NCBI RefSeq assembly: GCF_000467855.2
Contig: NZ_KI259244.1
Location: 18,504 to 82,503 of the forward strand
Length of the DNA: 64,000 nt
Source: Porphyromonas sp. oral taxon 278 str. W7784
Lineage (GTDB): Bacteria > Bacteroidota > Bacteroidia > Bacteroidales > Porphyromonadaceae
Reading direction: 5' to 3'
Under the pieces are notes generated by a model, which saw nothing but the letters and a program-made list of their open reading frames with translations, searched no databases and had not been told where the DNA came from. The translations under genes were made by a program, and so were the position numbers. Below are positions 9,301 to 18,428 of this stretch, one piece after another (the first letter of the stretch is position 1; every line of letters starts with the position of its first letter).

Positions 9301-12300
9301 GGCCAGACACGGGTGCGGTCACTGGGGCTATTCGTGCTGTAGCGTCCTGCGGGTGTGAGGACGAGGGGGAGGGAATACTCGTAGTAGTGCTGCGTCGCAT
9401 CTGATCCCAGGCGAACGAAGAGCGTGAAGTCGCCATCCTTCACCCCAGCGAGATCCCCCAGAAGCTCCTCGGCATGGGCGAAGAGCTGAAGCCTGCGGTA
9501 GCGTCTGAGGTCGTACTGTACTAGGCGATAGACAGCACGGGCGTCTCCTGAGGGGAGCGAGGTGATCCGAAGGGAGAGCGCCTGTTCATTCTGCTGGAGA
9601 CTTTGCCCGCCCTCGGCATCGAGGCTACGGGACACCCCCGGGGGGACGACATAGCTTACGGGGGTGCGGTCAGCGTGCTCCTCGATATTGACCGACGATA
9701 CGGAGAGCTCGGTCTCGGGCGAGGGTGCTGGGCTCGTCTCATCAAGCCCACCCTCGTAGACACGCCAGTCGCCCCGCACCAGACGGAGCGAGCCAAAGCG
9801 GAGCTGGGTCTCCCTGTCGAAGTCGGTGAGGTAGAGGCGCATGAAGCGGACACTCCTCAGGTCTGCCCCACCCCCGACACGGGCGGAGAAGGAGCGGAGA
9901 GGTACTTTGAACTGGTACCACGTCACAGGGGAAGTCTTCCCATTCCTCAGGCGTGCCTCCACCCGACGCTCACTGACGATGAAGTTGCGTCCCGCCTTGA
10001 GGTCCTCGGGACGAAGCGAGATCCTGTACTCGAGGTAGCGGTTGAGCTCATTGAGACTATAGTCGCCATTCACATCCTCGACATCAGGGCTGACGGTGGA
10101 GGCCAGACTATAGCCGTCGCCTCCTGTCTGCTCTGAGGAATTGCCTTCGGTACCGTTGTACCGCTTGTAGCGCTCCAGTATCGGGAGCTGGGCAGCATCG
10201 TAGTCCGCCCCCCGATAGTGGTGGTAGTCGTCCCCCGCTGGATCATTAAGCGGGCTGAAGGGATCAGCCTGCCAACGTGCCCGAGTCTCCGGTGCTAATC
10301 GAGCCGTAAGCGCACTGACGAAGGCCGAATAGCTCGGGTGGCGCTTCTCCTCCTCGGTCGATAGTCCGTTGAGGCCGACATCCTGCTTCTCCCGAGCCCC
10401 TGCAGCGTTGTCGAACGAATAGCCTACACTAGGCCTTCGAGGGACTCGCCCCCAGGGCGTCTCCTCCACCGCTCCCGCAGAGGGCGTCAGGGGAAGACCG
10501 TTCTCGTAGAACTTCTTCCCGTCTCGTAGGATGTCTTCAGATATATCGCCGAGGTTGATGAACAAGTCGCCCCCCCGAAGTCCTTCCCTCGATAGTTCGT
10601 CGGCGAAAGGATCCATGAGCCAGAACTCGATGTACTCAATGTTCGCTGCTTCGAAGTCTGCTTGATCGATCCTACGCATGATACCGCCCCAGCTTCGTCT
10701 AGGGTCTTGGATCCGTCCCGTCGGTAGTAGCGAGGCGGCATTGAGGTTATAGGGGCCGAGCTCCTCGGGGTAGTAGCTCAGCGAGAGCGTCGGCAGGTAG
10801 CTCGGCTGACTGACATTGATATCCTTGTAGGGGTAAAGCTCCGACGAAGGGATCTCACGCACTAGGTGTCGGCTCACCAGATCAGGACTATTGCGTATGT
10901 AGGCGGGGGTATAGGCACTCCGCTCTCGGGTAAAGAGCGGATCGATGGTGAACCAAGCTAGACGTGCCCTTCGCTCCCCATAGCGAAGGTAGTCCGTCGC
11001 AGTAGCACCTTCGGGGAAGAGCGACTGGGGCGTCGAAGCAAGGTGCCAGCCAAAGGGACTCAGGAGATCAATGGAGCTCCGAGAGGACTCAAAGTCATCT
11101 AGGTAGCTATTACCACGGGTATAGCGATTCTCGTAGTGTCCCGGCAGGAGCTGAGCTACCTCTGCTGCGAGGCTGAAGGAAGCAGGCTGGCTGAGGTCGA
11201 GGAAGGGAAGCTTATTCAGTAGACGTGTCAGTGCTGGGGACTTGGTCTGATAGCTGAGGCTAGCTCCCCACATGGTGTTCTTCATGCTCTCCTCTCCTAG
11301 GGCTACCTTCGTCGAGAGAGGGAGCTCGGAGAGGTGCATCAGCGTCGCTCCCAGGCGGAAGTCCTTAGTGAAGCTGTAGCCGAGGTCTACACCGATCATC
11401 GTCTTACGCTGCAGGTTCGCTCCTGCCCCACCCTGCAGGCTGACATCAATGGGTGTACGGGTGGAGAGGAGTTGCTGGTTCAGTATCTTCACCTTCCCAG
11501 CGAGGTAGTCGACGCTGTAGTCGGAGCCTTCTGTCAGGAGCGTACCACCAGCGGTGACCCGCACGGATCCAGGGGTGACATTCACCGTCCCGAGCGAGAT
11601 CTCCCCAGCGGAAGTAGCCCTGTACTGCCCTCGGAGGTAGTACTTGTTCTTCTCGGTGTGCTTCGTGGCTTCGATGAGGGTAGAGCTATAGAGCTCAGGG
11701 AAGGCATAGCGAGCCTGCCACGAGCCCGAGCCCAAGGCTTCGGCAAGTGTCGCACCGAAGGGCTCGACGGTGGGGAAGAAGAGAAGCCCTTCACTTGAGC
11801 GTATGGTATAGCCTTCGACGAAGTCAAAGCGTCCATCGGCACGCTGCTCTTGGTGGCTGTCCAGACGATCCAGTCCAAGCACCGAGAGGAGAGGCTTGCC
11901 CTTGAGCGGACCTTCAGGTAGATAAGGTAGAGCTCTACCCACAGCGTCGTCTCGGTAGAGTACCTCGAGCTTGAAGCCCTGTGCTTGTACATCCCGCACG
12001 CCAGCACCGAGGCGATAGACATTGCGCATCATCAGCGACCAGGCGGGAGCTACGGGGGTCATGTCCGTCCCTTTGAGGAGCTTGACGAAGAGGACCGACG
12101 AAGCTGCGTCGGGGCGATCAGAGGAGAATTCGCCCACCCGATACACCTTGCCTTCGTAGGTGAACTCATAGGCTACGGCAAGGACTTCATCAGAGGCAAG
12201 GGGGGCGGAGAGGCTGATGTACCCGAGGGCACTATTCAGGGTATAGTCGGTAGAGGCTAAGCGTCGAGCGCTCTCGATCTTCTCGTAGTCAAGGGCTGGA

Positions 12301-13505
12301 CGTAGCGGGTGTACTCCTCCGGAGAAGGCAGTGATCCCTGTGGTGATCCCAGCGCTCTGCCTGAGGCTTGGTAGCGCACTCAACTCCTGGTAGAGGCTAT
12401 TGGCATTGTTCTCGGGGACAGGGCGCTGAGGGGAGGCAAGACGTATACCTCCGTTGTGCACTCTACGGGGCTCCCCCAGATCCACGAGCGCTAATAGGTC
12501 TCGGGCATCATCGAAGCGCCCCCTTCGGTTCGTCACCCACACCTCCAGCCGAGTGATCTGTACGGAGGAGCGGACATAAGGCAGGGTGCTGAGGGCTCGG
12601 TCATATTGCCTTCGGAAGAAGTCTCCCAGGAAGAAGTGTCGGTGAGCATCGTAGTTCGACGCCGAGAACTCAAACTGCTCCGTCTGCTCCCCCCCCCTAC
12701 TCGTAGCTCGGCGGCTCTCGGTGCGCTGCTGGCTGACCACCAGGTCTGCCTCGAGGCGACCTAGCTGGAGCTTCGTGTGGACACCAAAGAGTGCTCCTCC
12801 GCCACTGACAAGGGTATTCTTCGGATTGAGAGACACTTGTCCCGCCTCGATCAGCTTGATGATATCGTCTTCGCCCCCCTCGAAGGTCAGGCGGAGCCTC
12901 TTCGCATCGAAGTCAAAGGTCGAAGCGGTGTTGTAGTTCATGTCGAAGTGTAGCTTCGTCCCGAGCGAAGCCTGTACTCCGGCCTGGATCTTCTCGTCGA
13001 AGTCGAAGAAGGTGTGCCTGCGAGCCCGCTGGGGGAGTGCGGGATTGTCCGAGCGGGTAGACTTGAGGCCTGCCGAGAGCTCTGCCGTGCCCTGCAGGCG
13101 GAGCTTCAGTCCTCCCGGGCCGAAGAGACGGGCGCCGATCCCTCGCTCCTCCCGAGGGCCGAGGGAGGCAAGGCGCCTACCTTCCCCCGCCTCTTTATTT
13201 ATGGTATAGAGCTGATCCCAGTAGCGACTCTGCCCTCGAAGCTCTTGGTAGCGTAGGTATTCAGCATAGGTATAAGGGATGGGCGTCCCTAGGGGTTTGC
13301 CCCCAACGAAGGTAGTCCGAAGGTAGAGCCCCGTACGAGGGTCATAGACGAAGCGGGTCTCTAGGGGCGAAGCGCTTAGCCCCACGGAGTCGGTGAGGGA
13401 GGGAGCGTGGAGCCTCTGAGCAAGGAGTGGTGAGGCGAAGGACAGAGCGAGGAGCAGACTCCCCACCCAGACCCCTAGCCTGGTGTGCACGCCTCCCTTG
13501 CCCAC
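6366..13505 (-). CDS. sprA: SprA/Sov, T9SS outer-membrane translocon protein
   Basis: A 2379-residue protein with signal peptide (about 1-30, SPLLAQ), near the 2400-2500 residues typical for SprA of Flavobacterium and Sov of P. gingivalis. SprA forms the very large outer-membrane pore through which type IX cargo passes. Long alternating-strand regions run through the protein; the block EVWVNELRVGDYHEESGWA, the FVGGKPLGTPIPYTYAEYL region near the N-terminus and the ISLTN end fit the family. It starts 5 bp after the ruvA stop, a synteny conserved in Bacteroidota. The longest frame begins with GTG at 13503-13505; a second GTG at 13488-13490 has a better-spaced AAGGGAGG in front and still leaves a good signal peptide, so the true start may be 15 bp shorter. 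Its presence implies a working T9SS, and a likely cargo lies at 43167. Confidence 0.93.
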   Translation of the reverse strand: MGKGGVHTRLGVWVGSLLLALSFASPLLAQRLHAPSLTDSVGLSASPLETRFVYDPRTGLYLRTTFVGGKPLGTPIPYTYAEYLRYQELRGQSRYWDQLYTINKEAGEGRRLASLGPREERGIGARLFGPGGLKLRLQGTAELSAGLKSTRSDNPALPQRARRHTFFDFDEKIQAGVQASLGTKLHFDMNYNTASTFDFDAKRLRLTFEGGEDDIIKLIEAGQVSLNPKNTLVSGGGALFGVHTKLQLGRLEADLVVSQQRTESRRATSRGGEQTEQFEFSASNYDAHRHFFLGDFFRRQYDRALSTLPYVRSSVQITRLEVWVTNRRGRFDDARDLLALVDLGEPRRVHNGGIRLASPQRPVPENNANSLYQELSALPSLRQSAGITTGITAFSGGVHPLRPALDYEKIESARRLASTDYTLNSALGYISLSAPLASDEVLAVAYEFTYEGKVYRVGEFSSDRPDAASSVLFVKLLKGTDMTPVAPAWSLMMRNVYRLGAGVRDVQAQGFKLEVLYRDDAVGRALPYLPEGPLKGKPLLSVLGLDRLDSHQEQRADGRFDFVEGYTIRSSEGLLFFPTVEPFGATLAEALGSGSWQARYAFPELYSSTLIEATKHTEKNKYYLRGQYRATSAGEISLGTVNVTPGSVRVTAGGTLLTEGSDYSVDYLAGKVKILNQQLLSTRTPIDVSLQGGAGANLQRKTMIGVDLGYSFTKDFRLGATLMHLSELPLSTKVALGEESMKNTMWGASLSYQTKSPALTRLLNKLPFLDLSQPASFSLAAEVAQLLPGHYENRYTRGNSYLDDFESSRSSIDLLSPFGWHLASTPQSLFPEGATATDYLRYGERRARLAWFTIDPLFTRERSAYTPAYIRNSPDLVSRHLVREIPSSELYPYKDINVSQPSYLPTLSLSYYPEELGPYNLNAASLLPTGRIQDPRRSWGGIMRRIDQADFEAANIEYIEFWLMDPFADELSREGLRGGDLFINLGDISEDILRDGKKFYENGLPLTPSAGAVEETPWGRVPRRPSVGYSFDNAAGAREKQDVGLNGLSTEEEKRHPSYSAFVSALTARLAPETRARWQADPFSPLNDPAGDDYHHYRGADYDAAQLPILERYKRYNGTEGNSSEQTGGDGYSLASTVSPDVEDVNGDYSLNELNRYLEYRISLRPEDLKAGRNFIVSERRVEARLRNGKTSPVTWYQFKVPLRSFSARVGGGADLRSVRFMRLYLTDFDRETQLRFGSLRLVRGDWRVYEGGLDETSPAPSPETELSVSSVNIEEHADRTPVSYVVPPGVSRSLDAEGGQSLQQNEQALSLRITSLPSGDARAVYRLVQYDLRRYRRLQLFAHAEELLGDLAGVKDGDFTLFVRLGSDATQHYYEYSLPLVLTPAGRYSTNSPSDRTRVWPTENYLDLALDKLVSLKRERNTALALGGGGASLYRLFSRPDADDPQRKLSVLGNPSLSNVRTLLIGVRNSSGVTRSVEVWVNELRVGDYHEESGWAGQVQSTLQLAELGTASLRAQYMSAGFGAIDVPLSGRTMESRRSVHFSSNAELGQLLPSQAKVSLPLYYSLSDEVLTPEYNPLDEDVRLSDALRSLPRREQRDSLRARTITHRRSQGLAISNASLGIRSRTPMPYDPANLSFSYERNTSLDETPDIEYSRHLDWQASVRYDYAPTFRPLTPFGRIQGKSPWASWLRGWSFTPWPARLHLETSMLRRYDEEQMRSLGGALEGERLPATFAQQFLWHRKLSLTWSPTTSLTLTYASGTDARIEEPHRQVNRALNPDGWRIWQDSVRRSIREGGTPVHYGQNASLTYQLPTALIAPLSFVTSQLTYSSAYTWDRGARVPDVALPVAHSLSSQGSLESTSQLQLRQLYQKNPYLARLERKFASTPSASLSSSKKKGSRPRPEPWGEEALDRLVYTLLMVKDLALTYRDTRSTILGGFLPSVRAVGGQGRSRGMLSPGLAFAFGLSDVDFIDRLAERGDLLMTTEHLTPGVFTETRTIDVRATLQPLRDLSITLSANHTRTDRTEVQYMYPGRPRLYGGDFTMTTIGLRGFFAPLRATEGYASASFDRFLSARSEIAERQRRSFGSLGGATLEENAPAVLIPAFRMAYTQASDASSVSLRALPSLLGMLPNWAVSYTGLSRLPALKKYFRSVTLRHIYRATYTVGDFSSFTGWQGSDPEGLGLVETPASDGSSPASSRLSYAYDIPSVALQESFFPLAGLDLIWHNGLGMSAQWRRSRGLVLNLPASSLIESSSNEFTLGLNYKIADLAQLLRPQPRRRRRNTKPSEATTSARGLTLRGEYSYRRTLTLIRRIQEGYAQATAGLVDQRLRLSAEYDLSRLLGLSAYYEYSRNVPLVSTYSFPIATTSFGVSLRISLTN

Positions 13506-13510
13506 GGCTT

Positions 13511-14128
13511 CTAAAGGAGCTTGAGGCTCTGCTTGATCAAGTCCTCGACCCGGATCGTGGGGTCTGAGGCTATGAGCTGACGGACGACCTTGAGTGCGGC
13601 CGCCTCAGGGTAGCCGAGCATCTTCAGAGCGCTCACTGCTTCGTCGGGCGTAGCTGTATCGAGAGGCTGTACACGGCCTCGGGTCGTCGAGGTCGGGAGC
13701 GCCGTCGTGACGTCGCCCGTTTCCTCGAGCGGAGGGAGCTTCCCCCTCAGGTCAACGAGGATGCGCTGAGCAGTCTTGAGGCCAATGCCCTTAATAGCCT
13801 TGAGGGGCTCGATCTGCCCCAGCGTGATGATGCTATTCAGCTCATGTGGGGGGTACGAACTGAGGATGATCCGTGCCGTATTGGGCCCGACACCCGAGAC
13901 GGTCATCAGGTGGCGGAAGAGCTCCTGCTCGGCACGGGTCGCAAAGCCGTAGAGCAGGTGAGCATCCTCACGGATCACCTCGGTGATGAGGATCTTGCCC
14001 TCTTTCTGCCCCGTCAGGGCGGTATAGGTCGTCAGGGAGATAGCCACGGCATAGCCCACGCCGGCACACTCGACGAGCACGGCGGTGGGAGTCAGTTCGG
14101 TATAGGCACCTCGGAGGTAAGCAATCAT
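13511..14128 (-). CDS. ruvA: Holliday junction branch migration protein RuvA
   Basis: A 205-residue RuvA, the tetrameric DNA-binding subunit that targets the RuvB motor to four-way junctions. N-terminal OB fold (about 1-62; MIAYLRGAYTELTPTAVLVECAGVGY), two helix-hairpin-helix motifs (VSGVGPNTARIIL near 77-89 and IKGIGLKTAQRIL near 112-124), a flexible Thr-rich linker (about 137-157) and C-terminal domain III (DEAVSALKMLGYPEAAALKVV) that contacts RuvB. ATG at 14126-14128. First gene of a ruvA-sprA operon with its promoter at 14162-14169. Confidence 0.97.
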   Translation of the reverse strand: MIAYLRGAYTELTPTAVLVECAGVGYAVAISLTTYTALTGQKEGKILITEVIREDAHLLYGFATRAEQELFRHLMTVSGVGPNTARIILSSYPPHELNSIITLGQIEPLKAIKGIGLKTAQRILVDLRGKLPPLEETGDVTTALPTSTTRGRVQPLDTATPDEAVSALKMLGYPEAAALKVVRQLIASDPTIRVEDLIKQSLKLL

Positions 14129-14161
14129 CTAGATAGAATTTGAGTTTTGGAGGTCGTGGTA

Positions 14162-14169
14162 CAAAGTTA
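14162..14169 (-). promoter_or_regulatory. -7 box of the ruvA-sprA operon
   Basis: CAAAGTTA (minus-strand TAACTTTG) fits TAnnTTTG and lies 34 bp before the ruvA ATG. Confidence 0.65.
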
Positions 14170-14226
14170 GCCAAAAGGCGCTACTAGCGGGCTCTCGGCG
14201 CCTCTCAGGGGAGGGGGCGAAAAAAA

Positions 14227-14319
14227 CCTACGGTAGGTCGCCTGACCGACCCACGGTAGGTCGTCTCGACGACCTACAGTAGGTTTTTTCGACGATCTTA
14301 CCGTAGGTTGCAAAATCAC
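14227..14319. repeat. Family A array, locus 2 (four units)
   Basis: Cores start at 14227, 14250, 14273 and 14297 (spacing 23, 23, 24). It lies in the 396-bp divergent gap between the ruvA promoter (14162) and ileS promoter (14429). The remainder of the gap holds the AAGCGGTATC element near 14340-14350 and no gene. Confidence 0.85.
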
Positions 14320-14428
14320 CCCTCGGAAGGCGCTCCCCAAGCGGTATCTTGAAGTAGGGGGATGAGGGATAGGGACTGAACTTCGGACGGCTCTGAGGCT
14401 GAGGGACAAACATAGGGGGTAAAAATGT

Positions 14429-14436
14429 ATCTTTGT
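14429..14436 (+). promoter_or_regulatory. -7 box of the ileS operon
   Basis: TATCTTTG matches TAnnTTTG; the start site would fall near 14443, giving a leader of about 80 nt before the ileS ATG. Confidence 0.65.
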
Positions 14437-14524
14437 ACCGTTTTTTGAACTAAATTGAGGGTGGAGTATTCGGTGCCCTTCATCGCCTCCCCCTTGATAC
14501 GAATATATAAGATAGGTACGCTGT

Positions 14525-17500
14525 ATGAGCCACAAGTTCCCTGAATACGATAGCCTTCAGCTCTCGGGAATCAATCAGAAGGTCCTAGACCAATGGCAGG
14601 AGGAAGACCTCTTCGCCCGTAGCCTTGCCCTGCGTGAAGGAGCACCCTCATTCGTCTTCTACGAAGGCCCTCCCTCCGCTAATGGGATGCCAGGTATTCA
14701 CCACGTCATGGCACGCTCGATCAAGGATATCTTCTGTCGGTACAAGACGATGAAGGGCTTCCGTGTCGACCGCAAGGCCGGCTGGGATACTCATGGTCTG
14801 CCTGTAGAGCTCGGTGTCGAGAAAGCCCTCGGTATCACCAAGGAGGACATCGGCAAGAAGATCAGCGTCGACGAATACAACGCTGCCTGTCGCCGTGAGG
14901 TGATGAAGTACACCCACGAGTGGGAGCAGCTCACTCGCCTCATGGGGTACTGGGTGGACATGAAGCACCCCTATATCACCTACGACAACAGCTATATAGA
15001 GACCCTGTGGTATCTGCTCAGCCAGATCTACAAGAAGGGACTGCTCTACAAGGGCTACACTATCCAGCCCTACTCCCCTGCCGCAGGGACGGGGCTGAGC
15101 ACCCACGAGCTCAACCAGCCCGGCTGCTATAGAGATGTCAAGGATACGACCTGTGTGGCACAGTTCCGTATCCTCGAGCCTCGTGCCGAACTCCTTGGGC
15201 ACGGCGACCCCGTCTTCCTCGCTTGGACGACCACTCCTTGGACGCTCCCCTCGAACACCGCCCTCTGTGTCGGCCCTGAGATCGACTACGTGGCTGTCCG
15301 CTCCTTCAACCCCTACACCGGAAGCCCCATCACAGCTGTCGTGGCCCGTGCACTCCTGCACACCCTCTTCAGTAAGGACCACGAAGGCCAGGAAGCCCTC
15401 GAGGCATATCAACCTGGAGACAAGAAGCTCCCTTACCTCGTCGTCGCCGAATGGAAGGGGAAGGAACTCGTGGGCATGCGCTACGAGCAGCTCCTGCCCT
15501 GGATGCGCCCCGACGGTGATGCTTTCCGTGTCATCGCAGGGGACTTCGTCACCACCGTCGACGGTACGGGGATCGTACATATAGCCCCTACCTTCGGGGC
15601 GGACGACAACAAGGTCGCCAAGGCAAGCGGTATCGCTGGGCTCACCGTCCTAGATAAGGATGGCAACCTTCGTCCTATGGTCGACATGACGGGTCGCCTC
15701 TTCCGTCTGGAGGACTTAGACCCTAGCTTCGTCAAGGACTTCGTCGATACGGAGCTATACCAAGCCTATGCAGGTCGCTACGTGAAGAACGCTTACGACG
15801 ATAGCCTCACCGAGGCAGATGAGACCCTCGACGTAACAATAGCTATGCAGCTCAAGCAGGAGGGTCGTGCCTTCAAGATAGAGAAGTACGTCCACTCCTA
15901 CCCCCACTGCTGGCGTACCGACAAGCCTGTACTGTACTATCCGCTCGACAGCTGGTTCATCCGCACCACCGCCTGTCGTGAGGAGATGATGCGCCTGAAC
16001 GATACGATCAATTGGAAGCCTGAGAGCACCGGCACAGGACGCTTCGGTAAGTGGCTGGAGAACCTACAGGACTGGAACCTCTCCCGTAGTCGCTACTGGG
16101 GGACACCACTGCCCATCTGGCGCACCGAGGACGGTCGTGAAGAGCTGTGTATATCATCCGTCGAAGAGCTCTACCAAGCTATCGAAGAGTCCGTCAGCGC
16201 AGGGCTGATGAAGGAGAACCCTTGGAAGGACTTCACCCCTGGGCTCTACACCAAGGAGAATTATGACAAGATCGATCTTCACCGTCCCTATGTAGATGAT
16301 ATCATCCTAGTCTCGCCCTCGGGTAAGCCGATGTACCGTGAGACGGACCTGATCGACGTGTGGTTCGACTCGGGAGCTATGCCGTTCGCTCAGCTACACT
16401 ACCCCTTCGAGAATAAGGAGCTCCTCGATAGTGGTCGTGCCTTCCCAGCAGACTTCATCGCCGAGGGGGTAGACCAGACACGAGGATGGTTCTTCACGCT
16501 TCATGCCATCGCCACGATGGTACGAGGCACCAACAGCTTCAAGGCAGTCATCTCTAACGGCCTTGTGCTGGATAAGAACGGGAACAAGATGAGCAAGCGC
16601 CTTGGCAACGCTGTCGATCCCTTCGAGACCATACAGAAGTATGGCTCCGATCCCCTGCGCTGGTACATGATCAGCAACTCGTCACCTTGGGACAATCTCA
16701 AGTTCGACGTCGAGGGCATCGACGAGGTACGTCGTAAGTTCTTCGCTACGCTCTACAATACCTATCAGTTCTTCGCCCTCTATGCCAACCTCGATGCTTT
16801 CGACCCAACGGCAAGCGAAGAGATCCCCTACAAGGAGCGACCAGAGATCGACCGCTGGATCCTCTCTACCCTCAACAGCCTCATACTGGAGGTCGACAGC
16901 GACCTAGAGGACTACGAGCCTACTCGTGCTGCTCGTGCTATCGGGGACTTTGTCTCGGAGCAGCTGAGCAACTGGTACGTGCGTCTCTCCCGTCGCCGCT
17001 TCTGGGCCGGGGAGATGACTACAGATAAGCTCTCTGCCTACCAGACGCTCTACCGCTGTCTAGTCACCGTGGCTAAGCTCATGGCACCTATAGCGCCCTT
17101 CTACGCCGACCAGCTCTACCGAGACCTCGTAAGCCGTGGGACAAACGCTACCGAGTACTCAGTGCATCTGGCGGACTTCCCCCAGGCGGACCGTAGTGAG
17201 ATCAACGAGCCTCTGGAGCGGAGTATGCACCTGGCACAGAGTATCTGCTCTATGGTCCTTGCCCTGAGACGTAAGGTGAACATCAAGGTCCGTCAGCCTC
17301 TGCAACGCCTCATGATCCCTGTGACAAGTGAAGAGGATCACCAGGCTATCCTGCCCGTCGTACCGCTGATCCTCAGTGAGGTGAACCTCAAGGAACTCCA
17401 GTTCGTCACCGACGGCGAAGGCATCCTCGTCAAGCGTATCAAGCCCGACTTCAAGAAGCTCGGCCCCCGCTATGGCAAGATCATGAAGTCGATCGCAGCG

Positions 17501-17953
17501 GTAGTAGCAGAGCTGTCCCAAGAGCAGATCGCTACCATCGAGCGTACAGGGCAGATCGACCTCACTGTAGAGGGTAGCCCCGTGACCATCCTCAGGGATG
17601 ACGTCGAGATCTACTCAGAGGATATCCCAGGCTGGCTGGTCGCTAACGAAGGCACACTGACCATAGCGCTCGACATCACCATCACCGACGAACTCCGTCT
17701 CGAAGGTATGGCTCGTGAGCTGGTCAACCGCATACAGAACCTGCGCAAGCAGTCGGGCTTCGAGGTCAGTGACAAGGTACGCCTCACCCTGCCCGAAGAC
17801 GAGGAACTCCATCGAGTCCTCACGGTATATGGCTCCTACATTGCTAAGGAAGTGCAGGCCGTCTCCATCGAGGAGAAGAGCGCCTTCACCCCGACGCTGG
17901 AGCTGGATCTGGACGAGCGCCTCGTCCCCGTTTATATCGAGAAAGCTATCTAA
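14525..17953 (+). CDS. ileS: Isoleucyl-tRNA synthetase
   Basis: A 1142-residue class I synthetase charging tRNA-Ile. The HIGH-type motif appears as GMPGIHHVMARSIKD (about 54-68), the editing domain follows (TTTPWTLPSNTALCVGPEIDYV), and the KMSKS motif is KMSKRLGN (about 691-698). The C-terminal anticodon-binding part and a long tail are present, the length and lack of the C-terminal zinc cysteines being typical of the eukaryote-like IleS found in Bacteroidota. ATG at 14525, followed downstream by dksA-like and lspA genes in an order common in this phylum. A hairpin at 17961-17989 separates it from the next gene. Confidence 0.97.
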   Translation: MSHKFPEYDSLQLSGINQKVLDQWQEEDLFARSLALREGAPSFVFYEGPPSANGMPGIHHVMARSIKDIFCRYKTMKGFRVDRKAGWDTHGLPVELGVEKALGITKEDIGKKISVDEYNAACRREVMKYTHEWEQLTRLMGYWVDMKHPYITYDNSYIETLWYLLSQIYKKGLLYKGYTIQPYSPAAGTGLSTHELNQPGCYRDVKDTTCVAQFRILEPRAELLGHGDPVFLAWTTTPWTLPSNTALCVGPEIDYVAVRSFNPYTGSPITAVVARALLHTLFSKDHEGQEALEAYQPGDKKLPYLVVAEWKGKELVGMRYEQLLPWMRPDGDAFRVIAGDFVTTVDGTGIVHIAPTFGADDNKVAKASGIAGLTVLDKDGNLRPMVDMTGRLFRLEDLDPSFVKDFVDTELYQAYAGRYVKNAYDDSLTEADETLDVTIAMQLKQEGRAFKIEKYVHSYPHCWRTDKPVLYYPLDSWFIRTTACREEMMRLNDTINWKPESTGTGRFGKWLENLQDWNLSRSRYWGTPLPIWRTEDGREELCISSVEELYQAIEESVSAGLMKENPWKDFTPGLYTKENYDKIDLHRPYVDDIILVSPSGKPMYRETDLIDVWFDSGAMPFAQLHYPFENKELLDSGRAFPADFIAEGVDQTRGWFFTLHAIATMVRGTNSFKAVISNGLVLDKNGNKMSKRLGNAVDPFETIQKYGSDPLRWYMISNSSPWDNLKFDVEGIDEVRRKFFATLYNTYQFFALYANLDAFDPTASEEIPYKERPEIDRWILSTLNSLILEVDSDLEDYEPTRAARAIGDFVSEQLSNWYVRLSRRRFWAGEMTTDKLSAYQTLYRCLVTVAKLMAPIAPFYADQLYRDLVSRGTNATEYSVHLADFPQADRSEINEPLERSMHLAQSICSMVLALRRKVNIKVRQPLQRLMIPVTSEEDHQAILPVVPLILSEVNLKELQFVTDGEGILVKRIKPDFKKLGPRYGKIMKSIAAVVAELSQEQIATIERTGQIDLTVEGSPVTILRDDVEIYSEDIPGWLVANEGTLTIALDITITDELRLEGMARELVNRIQNLRKQSGFEVSDKVRLTLPEDEELHRVLTVYGSYIAKEVQAVSIEEKSAFTPTLELDLDERLVPVYIEKAI

Positions 17954-17960
17954 TCACACG

Positions 17961-17989
17961 GTGTAGGGCGGATGTACACCGCCCTACAC
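17961..17989 (+). terminator. Hairpin between ileS and the dksA-like gene
   Basis: Perfect 11-bp arms GTGTAGGGCGG / CCGCCCTACAC followed by TCTTACAT. It may partly terminate or process the ileS transcript; only 56 bp separate the genes. Confidence 0.6.
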
Positions 17990-18009
17990 TCTTACATGAC
18001 TACTATACA

Positions 18010-18393
18010 ATGAGTACCCAGAAAACCTCTTATACGGACGAAGAGCTACAGGAGTTCCGTGACTTGATCTTGCACAAGCTCGACCAGGCTATTCGCGATT
18101 ATGACCTCCTGAGAGAAAGCGCTACAGACCGTGCAAGCAACGATGTATCCGACACCCAGCCTACCTTTAAAGCTGTCCATGAAGGCGCTGCTGCCCTCTC
18201 CAAGGGAGAAGCTGGTCGTATGGCCGAGCGCCTACTGAAGTTCATCCACAACCTCCAGGCGGCACTGCGTCGCATCGAGAATAAGACCTACGGCATCTGC
18301 CGAGAGACAGGTAAGCTCATCCCCAAGGAGCGCCTGCGTGCCGTCCCCCATGCTACCCTCTCCATTGAAGCTAAGCTTCAGGAGAAGAAGTAA
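18010..18393 (+). CDS. TraR/DksA family transcription regulator
   Basis: A 127-residue DksA-like protein expected to bind the RNA polymerase secondary channel and act with ppGpp. An N-terminal coiled coil (about 12-90; LILHKLDQAIRDYDLL, MAERLLKFIHNLQAALRRIENKTYG) is followed by the degenerate finger GICRETGKLIPKERLRAVPHATLSIEAK. Only one of the four zinc-binding cysteines of classical DksA remains, as in zinc-independent DksA2-type proteins; a similar loss is common in Bacteroidota. ATG at 18010, 35 bp upstream of lspA, so likely cotranscribed with it. Confidence 0.88.
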   Translation: MSTQKTSYTDEELQEFRDLILHKLDQAIRDYDLLRESATDRASNDVSDTQPTFKAVHEGAAALSKGEAGRMAERLLKFIHNLQAALRRIENKTYGICRETGKLIPKERLRAVPHATLSIEAKLQEKK

Positions 18394-18428
18394 GCCTACT
18401 GCAAGCGAAGAAGCAAGTCCACAGACTG

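Noticed and set aside
14167-14535. Open frame of 122 residues across the ruvA-ileS gap
   Set aside because: It is made of the family A array and promoter region; no protein features.
14648-15580. 310-residue open frame antisense to ileS
   Set aside because: It lies wholly over a strongly supported ileS on the other strand; long antisense frames are expected at this GC content.
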